From positions 17,478,561 through 17,542,560 of the forward strand of contig CM061130.1 of NCBI GenBank assembly GCA_030789695.1: 64,000 bases of DNA, read 5' to 3'. Every line of letters starts with the position of its first letter. Within the stretch, counting starts at the first letter, position 1. The notes beneath the pieces are model-generated. The model did no database searches. It was given only the letters and a program-made list of their open reading frames with translations, and was not told the DNA's origin. Position numbers and translations under genes: made by a program. This DNA is from Scilla litardierei (Eukaryota; Streptophyta; Magnoliopsida; Asparagales; Asparagaceae). Positions 34,561 to 46,543 of this stretch are shown piece after piece.

Positions 34561-34598
34561 AAGTCCGAGGACGGACTTTATTCTAAGGTGGGGAGGAT
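34561..34598 (+). promoter_or_regulatory. E5 PPT-proximal hairpin and polypurine tract
   Basis: AAAGTCCGAGGACGGACTTT is a perfect 8-bp hairpin with loop AGGA. ATTCTAAGGTGGGGAGGA follows and abuts the LTR start TGTAACGG. It has the same layout and loop as the hairpins next to the polypurine tract in E1 and E6, although the LTRs are unrelated. Confidence 0.75.
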
Positions 34599-37500
34599 GT
34601 AACGGCCGGTACCCACTATTCGTTATACGGCTGTGCGTATAGAAATTTTGAGTACCTGATTGGTTTTGTTGCTTTGCATGTGAGTCGTGTTGTTGAGTCG
34701 TTAGGGCCGTAGCACTTGGTTGCGTCCCTAGCAAGGCAACCCGCGACGTGTGCCCAACTTGGAATTACTGTCACCTTTGGGCCCCGTATCCATTATACGC
34801 TTAATGTGCACGTATCTATTTTAGACCTTGTCTGTATCCGAACCCTATTGTGTGATATGCCATTGTGACCCTCTCAGAGAGTATTAAATTGTGGAATTAT
34901 TTTGGAACGTCATTTCACGGGTCGTTCTCTCACGATTGGACCTTATTTGGCGAGACGTCGCGATTTTCACTTTTGTCACGAGGCCTTTTTATTTTTAATT
35001 TCGTTTCTCGTCATCGAAATTGTGATCCGTCTTCTCTGTCTTCTTTCTCTCGTCGTCCCGGTCACCCCAGTATTTATCTTACGATTTTTGGGCTTCGTTT
35101 GATCTACTTTCAGTATTTCACCAACCATTAGCCGGTTAATCCTAAGTATCACATGGTTCTTTATCTTCCTAATAATTAGTTAATAATAATATATCCCCTG
35201 ATGTTAACCTAGCCCACATTTTTAATCTTGGCCCAACTCATTTAGACCCACGCACACTGCTCTTATTTTGGGCTTTGCATTCCTATAAGGAAATAACAAA
35301 GGATTAAATAAACCCTAAGCCTAGCTATCCAGGTGCTACTCATGCTCACAAAACCCCATGGGCCTTCACGTACTGCACTTTCCCATCCCCCACCCAGTTT
35401 TGGGTTTTTAAATGATGATAAATAATAAGTAAAGTTGGTGTATCCTATATGAACCCCCACGTGACCGAGCATTCCCCTAGTTCATTAAACCTAGGGCTTA
35501 TTATTTACTCTCCCAGCGTCAAATTGGTCGCCGCCCCTCTATTTGTTATTCACGCGAAATTCTCCAGTGCCTCTTCTCCTCGCACTTTCGCCCGTATCGC
35601 GGCCCCCTCGCAGCGCAGCAGCGACCCACATCGTCGGACCCATCCCCACGCGTCCCGAGGCGTAGCTCGGCATCTCCAGGCGACGTCTGACGTCCCCATG
35701 CGCCGCTCGACCATTCCCCGTCGACTCCCTCACCGGAGTGTGTCGCTTGAGACAGCGGCGGCGCAGCCTCACACGGCAGAGCCCCACGACAACCCAAACA
35801 CCGGCTCCTCTCCGAAGATTACTCTCATCCATCACCCGCCCCTCGACAGCCTCCCGTTGAACGCCGACCACCTCCCCTGTTTTCTCTCAATTCCTCTGCT
35901 CGGAACAGAGCCCCTTCCACCGTTCTCGCCCCCACCAAACGACCGCAGCTGCTCCCCTTGGACTCTACTCAGCTCGCCTAAAGACCCATCGCTGATCTCC
36001 CCGACCTCCTCTCCGACTAGACCGCCTCCCTACCCCGTCGCCAGCACAACACATCGGTCGCCTTCTTCGCACCGCAGACCACCGCCCCTCCGGTGCTCAT
36101 ACCGTCGATGAGCTCTGATCTCCCCGACGCCGGCAGTCTCCTCAACAAGTTCGCCGCCAGCGTCTCCCCATTTCCGACCGCCACCCCTATTCCGACTGCT
36201 TATCCTCCGTCCGCCGTTGTCACTTGCGGGCACGACAACAGCAACGAATCAGCAGGTGGTGAGTGTTACGAGCGACTGCTTATAATAATTGGTTGCTACC
36301 TACATGCGTGAATATTTATACGAGCTAATGGTAATGGGTTAAGTCTTGATGGGGACTAGTTTTGCTTTAAAACTTACTACGTATGAACTTATAGCATAGC
36401 ACTACGTTTTAAAATATTTCATGGCAATTGGGGTTATAATTTTGATAAGATATCAGTTTAGTGTTATTATATTAGCCCTGTTATCATATATGTGTCTTTT
36501 TGTTAGTTCTGTTAAAGTATATGTTAGTTACTACATGTATGTTTATAACAGTGGGTATTGCTTTTATAAATGTAGGTTGATAACTAATATAAAAATGTAA
36601 GTCTTTATACAAGCTCTCCCATAATAATGTAACAACAGTCTTTGTAGTGCTTTAATAAGGGATATGTATTTTTGAGCATTATCTTATAATGATAACCCCA
36701 ATATTTTTGTTATATTAAAATGTAAAGTTAGTAAGGTGTGTTAGTGATATTAATTATATGGGTTACTCTCTGAGGTCAGAACGTGTTAGTTACATAGGGT
36801 AGCATGTAGAGTTATAAATGGTAGTCAACCTGTGGTTAATAATTCCTTAGTTAACATTCTAAATCCATTGACGCAGATACGTTGTTCTTTCCGCTACAAC
36901 TCTCGGGAAGCGAAATCGTCAAAACAGGTTTGGGATGTTTGATTTGGAGCACATAGGGTGATCTGGACCATTGTTGAACTGAGACTATGAACGTTGTTTA
37001 GGCAAGTGAAACTTGCCAAGCTTTGCTTTAGGCCATGTTTTAGGCCACTTCCTTGTTTTAGCGTAAAAGAGACTAGACAGTGAAATGATAGCTGTCTAGA
37101 CGCAACTTTAAGATCTAGCTTGACGAAGCTAGATCTGACATCCTGCCATGTCATTCATGCATTGTTATCTGTCATGTTTAAATTCCTTATCTGTACGCAC
37201 ATAAACTGTTATCTGCCATGCATTGCATCTTACATGTCATGCAAGTTGAATGTTGAATTCGTAGCACACGCTACAATACTTGTATTTCCTTGTTCAGGCT
37301 AGGTGCACTCCTATGCCATCATGAAAAACACTTCCTGGCTCGTGATCCAGAAGATGGGTGCCAGTCCATATACACGTGGAGGGGTAGGGATAAGCGATCA
37401 CTTGAGCTTAGGAGTTGGCCCGATCAGCCACTCTAGCCAAAAGGCGTAATCTCTGTGCACGACGTGCTTACTAGACTTGTCCTTGTACTTGTGTTTGTTC

Positions 37501-38146
37501 TTGCAAAACTTGACATCCATGCCATGATTTAAATGCCATGCTCGTACTTTACTTTACTTGTTGCACTCATGCTATATCTGCCATGTCATTGCATCATGCT
37601 AGAACTGCTAGGTTGTTTACTTTTACTTTCAGTTTCCTTGCACAAGTCTCGTGTAGACTTGCTGACATGTGCCCCTTGCTCTTTTGGGTGCCACATGTTA
37701 GACCCTGAGCCAGAGACCGTTGCTGAGTACGTGGTTATTGCTGACGCTGAGCCTGAGCCCTTGCCTGTCCAGGAGGGGTTTGTGGATACCGGTGACCAGT
37801 CTTAGTGACCTCGCCGAGTTCCCCTTTTGTTTAGGATTTCTGTTAGTTGTCGGTGCGTGGCACCTTTACTTTGTACGTTGTACTTTTGTTGGCCATGCTG
37901 GGGCCTTTTTAGAATCTTTTCTTTTAGCCTGGTGGCTTTTCTGTGATGTTGGGATTTATTTTTATGGATATTCTGAGATTTCTTTTTGTCTCATTTCCTT
38001 ATTATTATCTTTGTTTCGTATCGCAATTGCAAGGACCTGCCATTTAATGTTTATTGACGCTTATCGGACTTGCAGCTTTGCAGCTTCAAGTCTGAGCGGA
38101 CCTACTCACGCTTCGCCTCCATATTTTTGGGAAGTGGGGCGTGACA
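34599..38146 (+). repeat. E5 3' LTR
   Basis: 3548 bp, begins TGTAACGGCC and ends GGGGCGTGACA. By eye it differs from the left copy unevenly: many changes in the GC-rich 35530-36250 part and few in the AT-rich part that follows. Confidence 0.92.
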
Positions 38147-38656
38147 CGGACAGATCACTCGTTGTTGTTGATTGTACTGTTATTGTTATTAGGGCAGAGG
38201 TTGTTGTTGTTGAGGAGGAAGTTGTTGATACATTTGTTGAGGCGGAGGAGGTTGGTATTGTTGTTGTTGAGGAGGTTGCTGAAATTGTTGGTAGGGTGCC
38301 TTGTAGCTAAAATTCGGATGATTCCAATTGTTGGGAGAATATCCAGGGTTAGAACTTGTTCTTGGCAGATAAGGCGTATTTCCCGTAGGATTATAGAATA
38401 AGGCACTTGCTTGATCCACAAGCGCCAAAATCTCTTCAACACCGAAGTCTCCAATCACTTCAGTTTCCACGGCTTACTTGCTGTGGGCTAGTGGCACCTG
38501 ATCCAACTATAAACGCTGAAATTTGAGTGGAAAGCAAATCAAATTTGCTTGATAGCTTGTTCACTTCCTCAATCTGATGCATGCCACCGGCTTTTGGTGT
38601 CGCACGCTCATCACTCCACCTCTCGTTGTTGGATGTCATGTTCTCCAAGATAGTTT
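38147..38656 (-). pseudogene. E4 gag, middle fragment
   Basis: Between the E5 and E7 insertions, minus-strand frames encode the part of gag after the retro-gag domain: ILENMTSNNERWSDERATPK aligns with IEEMASNNQQWGDERG in E6. A Gln/Pro-rich stretch encoded by TTG repeats follows. A frameshift near 38460 and stops near 38155-38190 show decay. Confidence 0.65.
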
Positions 38657-40587
38657 TGTTGGATCTGGATCCTAGCCTAGAGGGGGGTGAATAGGCTAAT
38701 AAAAAATAATTCGTGCAACCCACGAATAAGCACACACAGTTATAGCAGCAACATGGTAAATAAAAGTAGACACAGAGTACACAGCAGATTTACCCTGGTT
38801 CGGTCGTCCCAACGACCTACTCCAGCCCCCAAAGCAGAACTAGTATTGAATAATGCAATAGATACAAAGGCACAAGTTAGAGCACGCTCAGAGCACCCTC
38901 TGCGTCTCTACACTCGCCAGGCTCTCAGTACCCCACACACAGTGTTTCCTCTCACTATCAATCCTAGCAAAGCTTTCTACTAGCTAGTCCCAAACTAGCT
39001 GGGTCCCGCTTGTCTAGTCCCAACTAGACAAGTCCCAAAATAGTCACAAAATATAGGTAAAGTTTTCCCTACAAGGATCTAACACAACAACTACACAAAA
39101 TAATAATAAATAGAGTTTAGGAATCTCAGTTTGTGTAGCGGCGATGTCCTCGTCAATCAGCACGGGTCAGATCAATCTAACAAGTAGTAGTCTCAGATGT
39201 CTCCCCCAAATAATTCGGCTCCCCTCTCGATGAAACTTGCACACGTCTCTTTGTAGTTCGGTCTGTCAAAAAGATCAAGAACAAAAAGTACAGATTAAAT
39301 GATGCGTAGGTATTTGCAAAGGAGAATAAGATTTAATCTTACCTATGCTTTGTGCTTGCTCCTCTCTGTTTTCGGCCAGCCCTACAACCAATAGTAAAGC
39401 ATGCGGCTGCTGCAAGTTTTTCAAGGGAGAGTTTTATTAGGTTGCGGCTTCACACATAAATTCATTTGATTCCTCAGAACATGGAGCACATGGACATGAA
39501 TAGGACCCCTTGCGCACGGCTCTTGGAGTATACAAAGGCCGGCCTCTTATATTTGTGCGCCTGTCACCAATATTTGATGAATCCCAGTTGATTTTGGCTC
39601 TTCAATGCTTGCGGCTCCCCCTAAGTCAACAAATGCGGCTTCCAATATTTCTTGGCATTGTCTCTGTCTTTAGCCCAAACACGTTGCCTGCAAACACAAA
39701 AATGCACAGCCAATCAAGGGATTCAAATTAAATTGGTGGGAGAATAATGATTTGAGGAAACACAACAACAGCAAAAGAACGGCCTAGCTTTGATAATTTC
39801 AAAGCTAAGAGCACTCAAAAATTCGGTGTGCTGCTCCTTTGAGAAATTGATTTCTCAAAAACGTTGCCCTCCTTTTCGTGCGGCCTTTGACCCTTTAATC
39901 TGTTGCCCAAAAAAAATTTTGCCCGCCTTTTCAACAAGTTCCTGCAAACAAAAAAAATCACATGGAAGAGTTAAAAAACATGGCAGCTCCTCTTTGAATG
40001 GTCGGCCCTTGGGGATATTTTGTAACACACGCTCTTGGGCAACTTTTTGTTGTAGCCGTACGGAATTAATTTCGAGAGGGAAAATGTCAATGGTCGGCCT
40101 CTTTTTAATTTTTGTTGTTGTGCATCTTTTCAACCCTATAGGATGGGTTTTTATAGGGTGATGATGGGGTGATGCGGTTACGGGGAATCCTATTTTGAAT
40201 AGGAGATTAGAGATTTGGTTCTATCACTTTGCACCACACGTAGGAGATATGATTTGATCAATTTGGGATTTGATAGCAATTCAAATTGGATATGAAATTT
40301 AAATTAATCTTTAATTGATTTGACCAAATCCCAAGTTGATTCTATCTCCCTCCACGTTGACCAAGTCAAATCGCTTTGTGTATAGCAATTCCTCCACCGG
40401 TTGACTAAGTCAAACTTCTTTGTGCACACACACTCCTTCTCTCCCAATATGCTATACGAATAGCAATTCTGCCAAATAGCGAAAGACGTGTCGTTTCGTC
40501 GATCCTGAAACACACTAAGCACACACTTCAGATATAACGATATGTTTGTCATCATCAACCCAAGATCCTAGATCGTTGCTTCCAACA
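38657..40587 (-). repeat. E7 3' LTR
   Basis: Matches 43718-45649 with scattered substitutions. TTGACCAAGTCAA (40357-40369) and TTGACTAAGTCAA (40401-40413) are back-to-back W-box-like palindromes near the sense start of the LTR. Confidence 0.93.
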
Positions 40588-41877
40588 ATCTCCCCCTTTT
40601 GGTGATGACAATCCCATAAAAGATTTGAGCTATAAGCATGGGTGTGTGAAGTGTGTTGAAGGGTGTAATGATATATGATGTATGGATGAGTCATTCAAAC
40701 ATTACAAAGCATATATTCAAGTATTTTTCAAGCTCCCCCTTCAACAAATAATACCGACATCAAACACCACACAAATCTTTCACAAATCTTTCTCCCCTTT
40801 TGTAATCACCAAAAGTGGATTAATGAAGTCACAAAATATTCCATGCAAAAAGAAACCATTATTAAATGTAGTGTGCAATTTGCATGAGTTTTCTAAGGAA
40901 TAGACAATTCAAGCTCATGGAATTTTATAACAAGACTTCTCCACCTTTGTGTAAGTGTAATGTTATAGACAATAAAGTACAAGAGGAGATTCGATTTCAG
41001 AAATCAATCCACATTTTCCAATTTTCATGAATATCGCGAGGATTGAATTTTCCCACCTCATCAAAGATGAGTTCAAGTTACCGAACCCCGAAACATGGCC
41101 TAAAAGGACTTTTAAATGCGGGGTGGCATTGCTTCACGAGTTATATACACCAACGCTAATGATTACCCATTTAGCACAAGTTGGATACTCGTGGGTTGTG
41201 TTTTAGCCATGAAGTGTATCCATTTTTCATACGGAGCAATTTTTATTTTTTTCTTTCATTTGCAAATTTTTTTTGCTCAATTTTAATTCATGGCTAAACA
41301 CTTCATATCCCTTAGAAAATTCAGAATTTAACCATTCCTTCATTCACTTTCCATTATTCTTCAAAAGAATCTCCAAAAGCACTAAAAAGTCAATTATCGT
41401 GAAAGTGCAAATGTAGGTGTAGAAGTCAAGTTTAAAACTTATGAGACATGTCATGGCTACTAAAAAGAATAACATCATGTTCATGTAGCTACAACAATAA
41501 TGAATTGACTTCTACAAGGGATAGATTGATCATTCATACAATACCACTTAAGAGATTCATAAGAGGATAATCAATAAGCACAATTTTTTTTATTTTTGAT
41601 TTTTTTTCAGAAATAAAAACATTTAAAAAATCATGCATGCAAGCACACAAAATAAAATAAAAACAAGCACACAAAAAATCTATGAAGGTATGCAATGAAA
41701 TGCAAAGAGGGATAAAAATTATACCTTCTCGTCGCTATTTGGCTAAGGAGCTAAAAGAATGAAGCTTCCAATTTATTACTCCCCGCCAAATCTCCACCTT
41801 ACCTACATAAAAGGTGTTAAGTGTGACCTTGGAATCCAACAAGGTCCACTAGTGTTAGCAAAAATTGTTTTAGGAAC
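40588..41877 (-). other. E7 non-coding 3' region with polypurine tract
   Basis: Minus strand: right after the gag stop the frame still reads VPKTIFANTSGPCWIP, the usual continuation of a SIRE-type polyprotein, and then coding is lost. The deletion point of pol therefore lies near 41800. The rest is T/A-rich, ending in the polypurine tract at 40588-40601. Confidence 0.65.
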
Positions 41878-43680
41878 TCACACTTGTTTAAACTTGATAG
41901 TAGTGTTCCTATATTTACAATAATATGAAGTGTGGCCTACACTATCACAAGTAAAGCACTTTGCATACAAGTTCTTTGCAATAGAGGGTGCATTGTGGAA
42001 TTTCTTGAATTTTGACTTTTCAACGTTTTTCAAACCGAATCCAAGTCCTCTTCTATTATTACCATATAATTGATTCTCTAAAATGGTATCCAACGATTGT
42101 TTTCCCATAGAGAATTTCTTAATGGCTAATTCAAGATTAGAGACTTTAGATTTTAACAATTTATTTTCTTCCACAAGCAATGTGCATTTACTTATAAAAG
42201 CTCTCTTGTTTTCCTCTTCCTTCTTTTTAAATTCAATCATTTTTCTTTTAAAATCATTATCCAACATGCAAAATTTATCATTAAGCTCTCTAATCACATA
42301 GTCTTTTTCAGTTTCGAGCTTAATCAAATCAAGTTTAAGCATGCTAATATTATTCATCAAGGAAGGGCAAGAGAGACAAGGTGCTTCATCATTAAAACTG
42401 GACTTTTCCTTTTTCAAAGTGTCAATAGTAGAGTCACGAGCAACAATATCAATTTTGAGTTTTTCAATCTCTTTAGACATTTCATATTCAGATTGTTGCA
42501 TTTCAAAATTCTCATTTTGATAATCATATATAGTGGATTCAAGCTCTACTATTTTATCTTGCATTTCTTTACAAAGAGTACGGAGTTCAGTTTTACTACC
42601 AGAAATTACCTCGTCGTATATTCCCATCAATGCCATGCATGAGTGGGCTTCATGTTCTTCCTCCTCACTCTCAGCTTCGCTGTCCATATCCCAAGTTAGC
42701 ACCTTGGATTTTCCTTTTTCCTTAGCGACCTGAGCGGTCTCATATGGGCAATCCCTCATTCGATGTCCTCTTTTCTTGCATTTAAAACAAGTCATTCTAT
42801 TAGTAGCATTCTGATCATAAGTTTGCTTAGAAGACTGAAAAAAGTTAGAGTGATTAAACATGGGTGCCATTTTTGTTCTTCCTTGCTTGGTCTAGACATA
42901 TTTTCTGAAATTTCTGACCATTAGCGCTATGTCATCATCTTCTTCTTTACTTTCGTCAGCTTTCAGAGCAATTGGCTTGGTAGCTTTCTCCTTCTCCTCA
43001 GGTTTCTCCCTTTTATCCACGTTTTGCAATTCAAGCTCGTGGGACATTAGATTACCTATCAAGTCCTCCACCCTCATCTGCGATAGATCCTTCGCTTCTT
43101 GGATGACAGTAACTTTAGGCCTGAAAGAGCTTGGCAGTGCTCTTAATATCTTTCTCACCTGTTCAAGGCTAGAATATGGCTTACCGAGTGAACTAGACTT
43201 GTAGACAATGTTGGTGAACCTCGCAAACATTTCTGATACGGTCTCTGACGGTAGCATGCGAAATCCCTCATATTCCGTGCTAAGAAGTGCACGTCTAGAC
43301 TCCTTCACCTGTGACATTCCCTCGTGCGTCACCTCCAAAGTATGCCATATTTCCTGCGCAGTTAGACAATGTGAGATACGATTGAATTCAGATTTATCTA
43401 ATGCACAAATGAGAGCATTCATAGCTTCAGCATTAAGAGAATAAAGCTTCCAATCATTATCATCCCATTTATCATCAGGTTTAAGCATCTCAGTATTTTC
43501 AATTTTAATAACAGGTGATTTATAGCCTTTTTCAACAATTTGCCAAGCTTTATAATCAATAGAAATCAAGTAGATTCTCATACGATTTTTCCAATAAGCA
43601 TAGTCTACTCCATTAAATCTAGGTGGACGTGAAATAGACTGACCCTCAGCAAAAGCACTATCAATGTGGTACATGGTCAA
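41878..43680 (-). pseudogene. gag: E7 gag, SIRE-like, with one internal stop
   Basis: Capsid-type protein of a copia element. From the Met at 43680 the frame gives about 262 residues (RPPRFNGVDYAYWKNRMRIY; UBN2-like copia gag), a TAG at 42892-42894, then about 338 more in the same frame. The second part has a zinc knuckle CFKCKKRGHRMRDC, a long Glu/Lys-rich coiled-coil region, and a second knuckle CFTCDSVGHTSYYC. The final TGA (41878-41880) falls where related proteins have Trp (KQV-W-VPK), so it also looks like a point mutation. The domain order is usual for SIRE gag. Confidence 0.85.
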
Positions 43681-43702
43681 ACTAGGCTAGATCTACTAAA
43701 AT

Positions 43703-43715
43703 GGCTCTGATACCA
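43703..43715 (-). promoter_or_regulatory. E7 primer binding site, tRNA-iMet
   Basis: Minus strand TGGTATCAGAGCC, the standard plant copia primer site, two bases from the 5' LTR. Confidence 0.9.
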
Positions 43716-43717
43716 CT

Positions 43718-45649
43718 TGTTGGATCTGGATCCTAGCCTAGAGGGGGGGTGAATAGGCTAATAAAAAATAATTCGTGCAACCCACGAATAAGCACATGCG
43801 GTTATAGCAGCAACATGGTAAATAAAAGTAGACACAGAGTACACAGCAGATTTACCCTGGTTCAGTCGTCCCAACGACCTACTCCAGACCCCAAAGCAGA
43901 ACTAGTATTGAATAGTGCAATAGATACAAAGGCACAAGTTAGAGCACGCTCAGAGCACCCTCTACGTCTCTACACTCGCCAGGCTCTCAGTACCCCCACA
44001 CACAATGTTTCCTCTCACTATCAATCCTAGCAAAGCTTTCTACCAGCTAGTCCCAAACTAGCTGGGTCCCGCTTGTCTAGTCCCAACTAGACAAGTCCCA
44101 AAATAGTCACAAAATATAGGTAAAGTTTCCCCTACAAGGATCTAACACAACAACTACACAAAATAATAATAAATAGAGTTTAGGAATCTCAGTTTGTGTA
44201 GCGGCGATGTCCTCGTCAATCAGCACGGGTCAGATCAATCTGACAAGTAGTAGTCTTTGATGTCTCCCCCAAATAGTTCGGCTCCCCTCTCGATGAAACT
44301 TGCGCACGTATCTCTGTAGTTCGGCCTGTCAAAAAGATCAAGAACAAAAAGTACAGATTAAATGATGTGTAGGTATTTGCAAAGGAGAATAAGATTTAAT
44401 CTTCCATATGCTTTGTGCTTGCTCCTCTCTGTTTTCGGCCAGCCCTACAACCAATAGCAAAGCATGCGGCTGCTGCAAGTTTTTCAAGGGAGAGTTTTAT
44501 TAGGTTGCGGCTTCACACATAAATTCGTTTGATTCCTCAGCACATGGAGCACATGGACATGAATAGGACCCCTTGTGCACGGCTCTTGGAGTATACAAAG
44601 GCCGGCCTCTTATATTTGTGCGCCTGTCACCAATATTTGATGAATCCCAGTTGATTTCGGCTCTTCAATGCTTGCGGCTCCCCCTAAGTCAACAAATGCG
44701 GCTTCCAATATTTCTTGGCATTGTCTCTGTCTTTAGCCCAAACACGTTGCCTGCAAACACAAAAATGCACAGCCAATCAAGGGATTCAAATTAAATTGGT
44801 GGGAGAATAATGATTTGAGGAAACACAACAACAACAAAAGAACGGCCTAGCTTTGATAATTTCAAAGCTAAGAGCACTCAAAAATTCGGTGTGCTGCTCC
44901 TTTGAGAAATTGATTTCTCAAAAACGTTACCCTCCTTTTCGTGCGGCCTTTGACCCTTTAATCTGTTGCCCAAAAAAATTTTGACGGCCTTTTCAACAAG
45001 TTCCTGCAAACAAAAAAAATCACATGGAAGAGTTAAAAAACATGGCAGCTCCTCTTTGAATGGCCGGCCCTTGGGGATATTTTGTAACGCACGCTCTTGG
45101 GCAACTTTTTGTTGTAGCCGTACGGAATTAATTTCGAGAGGGAAAATGTCAATGGTCGGCCTCTTTTTAATTTTTGTTGTTGTGCATCTTTTCAACCCTA
45201 GAGGATGGGTTTTTATAGGATGATGATGGGGTGATGCGGTTACGGGGAATCCTATTTTGAATAGGAGATTAGAGATTTGGTTATATCACTTTGCACCACA
45301 CGTAGGAGATATGATTTGATCAATTTGGGATTTGATAGCAATTCAAATTGGATATGAAATTTAAATTAATCTCTAATTGATTTGACCAAATCCCAAGTTG
45401 ATTCTATCTCCCTCCACGTTGACCAAGTCAAATCGCTTTGTGTATAGCAATTCCTCCACCGGTTGACTAAGTCAAACTTCTTTGTGCACACACACTCCTT
45501 CTCTCCCAATATGCTATACGAATAGCAATTCCGCCAAATAGCGAAAGACGTGTCGTTTCGCCGATCTTGAAACACACTAAGCACACACGTCAGATATAAC
45601 GATATGTTTGTCATCATCAAACCAAGATCCTAGATCGTTGCTTCCAACA
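43718..45649 (-). repeat. E7 5' LTR
   Basis: 1932 bp partner of 38657-40587, flanked by AGTTT. The W-box-like palindromes are at 45419-45431 and 45463-45475, about 175-230 bases from the sense start. Confidence 0.93.
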
Positions 45650-46369
45650 AGTTTCGGCATCCACTTCATTTCTCGACATGAAAGATCCACCCGCTGCGGT
45701 ATCCATAGAGGAATTCAAATTGTCCCGCAGTCCATTATAGAATAAGTTGATTATTTGCCAACGGGGGAGCTCGTGGTGAGGATACTTCCTTTGTATTTCT
45801 TTGTACCTCACTCATGCTTCATGTAGCAACTCATGGCTAGCTTGGAAGAAAGAGGAGATATCACTCATCAGCTTCATCGTCTTCCCTGGAGGAAAGAACT
45901 TGTTCAAGAATGCGTTCGAAAGCCACTCCCAAGTAGTGACGGTGCTGGGGTCCTTGCCCCTTAGCCATTGCTTCGCTTTATCCTGTAGAGAGAACGAGAA
46001 TAACCTTAATCGAATAGCCTCGGTTGATATGCCATTGGTCTTAAATGTCTCACACTTATCCAAGAAAGAGTCTAAGTGCTCGATGGGATTCTCCATGGGA
46101 GCTCCAGAAAATTGTTCTTGTTGGATCCGAGCCACAAGTGATGGCTTCAACTCAAAGTTTTTGGTCGTAATGGCTGGAGGTTAAATGCTGGATGTAGACC
46201 CAATAGACGGCATCGAATATTCGAGAAAAGACTTTGGAGGAGTGACATTTGCTGCCATGGTGGCAAATTCTTCTCTTCTTCTTCTTTCTACATTCAAACG
46301 CCTTACGGTAGCGTTGATCTCAGGATCCAAAGGAACTAAATCGTCGAGACTCCTTGAGTTCCTGAGCAT
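45650..46369 (-). pseudogene. gag: E4 gag, N-terminal part
   Basis: The Met at 46369 starts MLRNSRSLDDLVPLDPEINA. The frame stays in phase through the retro-gag domain (AIRLRLFSFSLQDKAKQWLR, INLFYNGLRDNL) but is cut by a TAA (46181-46183) and a TGA (45812-45814). The TGA is at HEA-W-VRYK, consistent with TGG to TGA. The frame ends at the E7 insertion and resumes at 38656. Confidence 0.8.
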
Positions 46370-46518
46370 GTAAAATTAAGATATACCGTGAAGCACTTAC
46401 GGTATGATACGAAAAAAACAAATAAAAATAAAAATGTAGAATGTGAAAATGATCACGAGGTGAAGATGTGAGCTAGTCTCAAGGATTACAAGGTCCTAAG
46501 TGTAACAAGCATATTGCC

Positions 46519-46536
46519 TCCCCGGCAACGGTGCCA
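46519..46536 (-). promoter_or_regulatory. E4 primer binding site, tRNA-Asp
   Basis: + strand TCCCCGGCAACGGTGCCA, one mismatch to the tRNA-Asp 3' end found intact in E6 and E9, seven bases from the 5' LTR. The leader between it and gag (46370-46518) is non-coding. Confidence 0.85.
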
Positions 46537-46543
46537 TAAAGCT

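Larger units (their letters stand above)
15802..38146 (+). mobile_element. E5: large-LTR non-coding Ty3/gypsy derivative (LARD-like)
   Basis: The LTRs are 15802-19344 and 34599-38146 (3543 and 3548 bp). The right LTR starts TGTAACGGCC right after a polypurine tract (AAGGTGGGGAGGA), so the element is on the + strand; the left LTR start has mutated to TATAACGG. The LTRs end GGGGCGTGACA. The interior outside E6 is about 3.3 kb and non-coding. Target duplication is CGGAG/CGGAC (4 of 5). The TGTAAC...GTGACA ends and PPT hairpin suggest a chromovirus-derived element, but no coding domain confirms it. Confidence 0.75.
38657..45649 (-). mobile_element. E7: SIRE-like copia element carrying only gag
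   Basis: LTRs 38657-40587 and 43718-45649 (1931 and 1932 bp; TGTTGGATC...TTCCAACA), perfect target duplication AGTTT (38652-38656, 45650-45654), tRNA-iMet primer site (43703-43715) and polypurine tract AAAAGGGGGAGA beside the left LTR. The 3.1-kb interior encodes gag alone; protease, integrase and RT are missing, so it is non-autonomous. It is inserted in the E4 gag. Confidence 0.9.

Noticed and set aside
41878..42870. The Glu/Lys-rich part of E7 gag as a separate cytoskeletal-type gene
   Set aside because: It is in phase with the copia gag domain upstream and bracketed by two zinc knuckles, the known SIRE gag layout.
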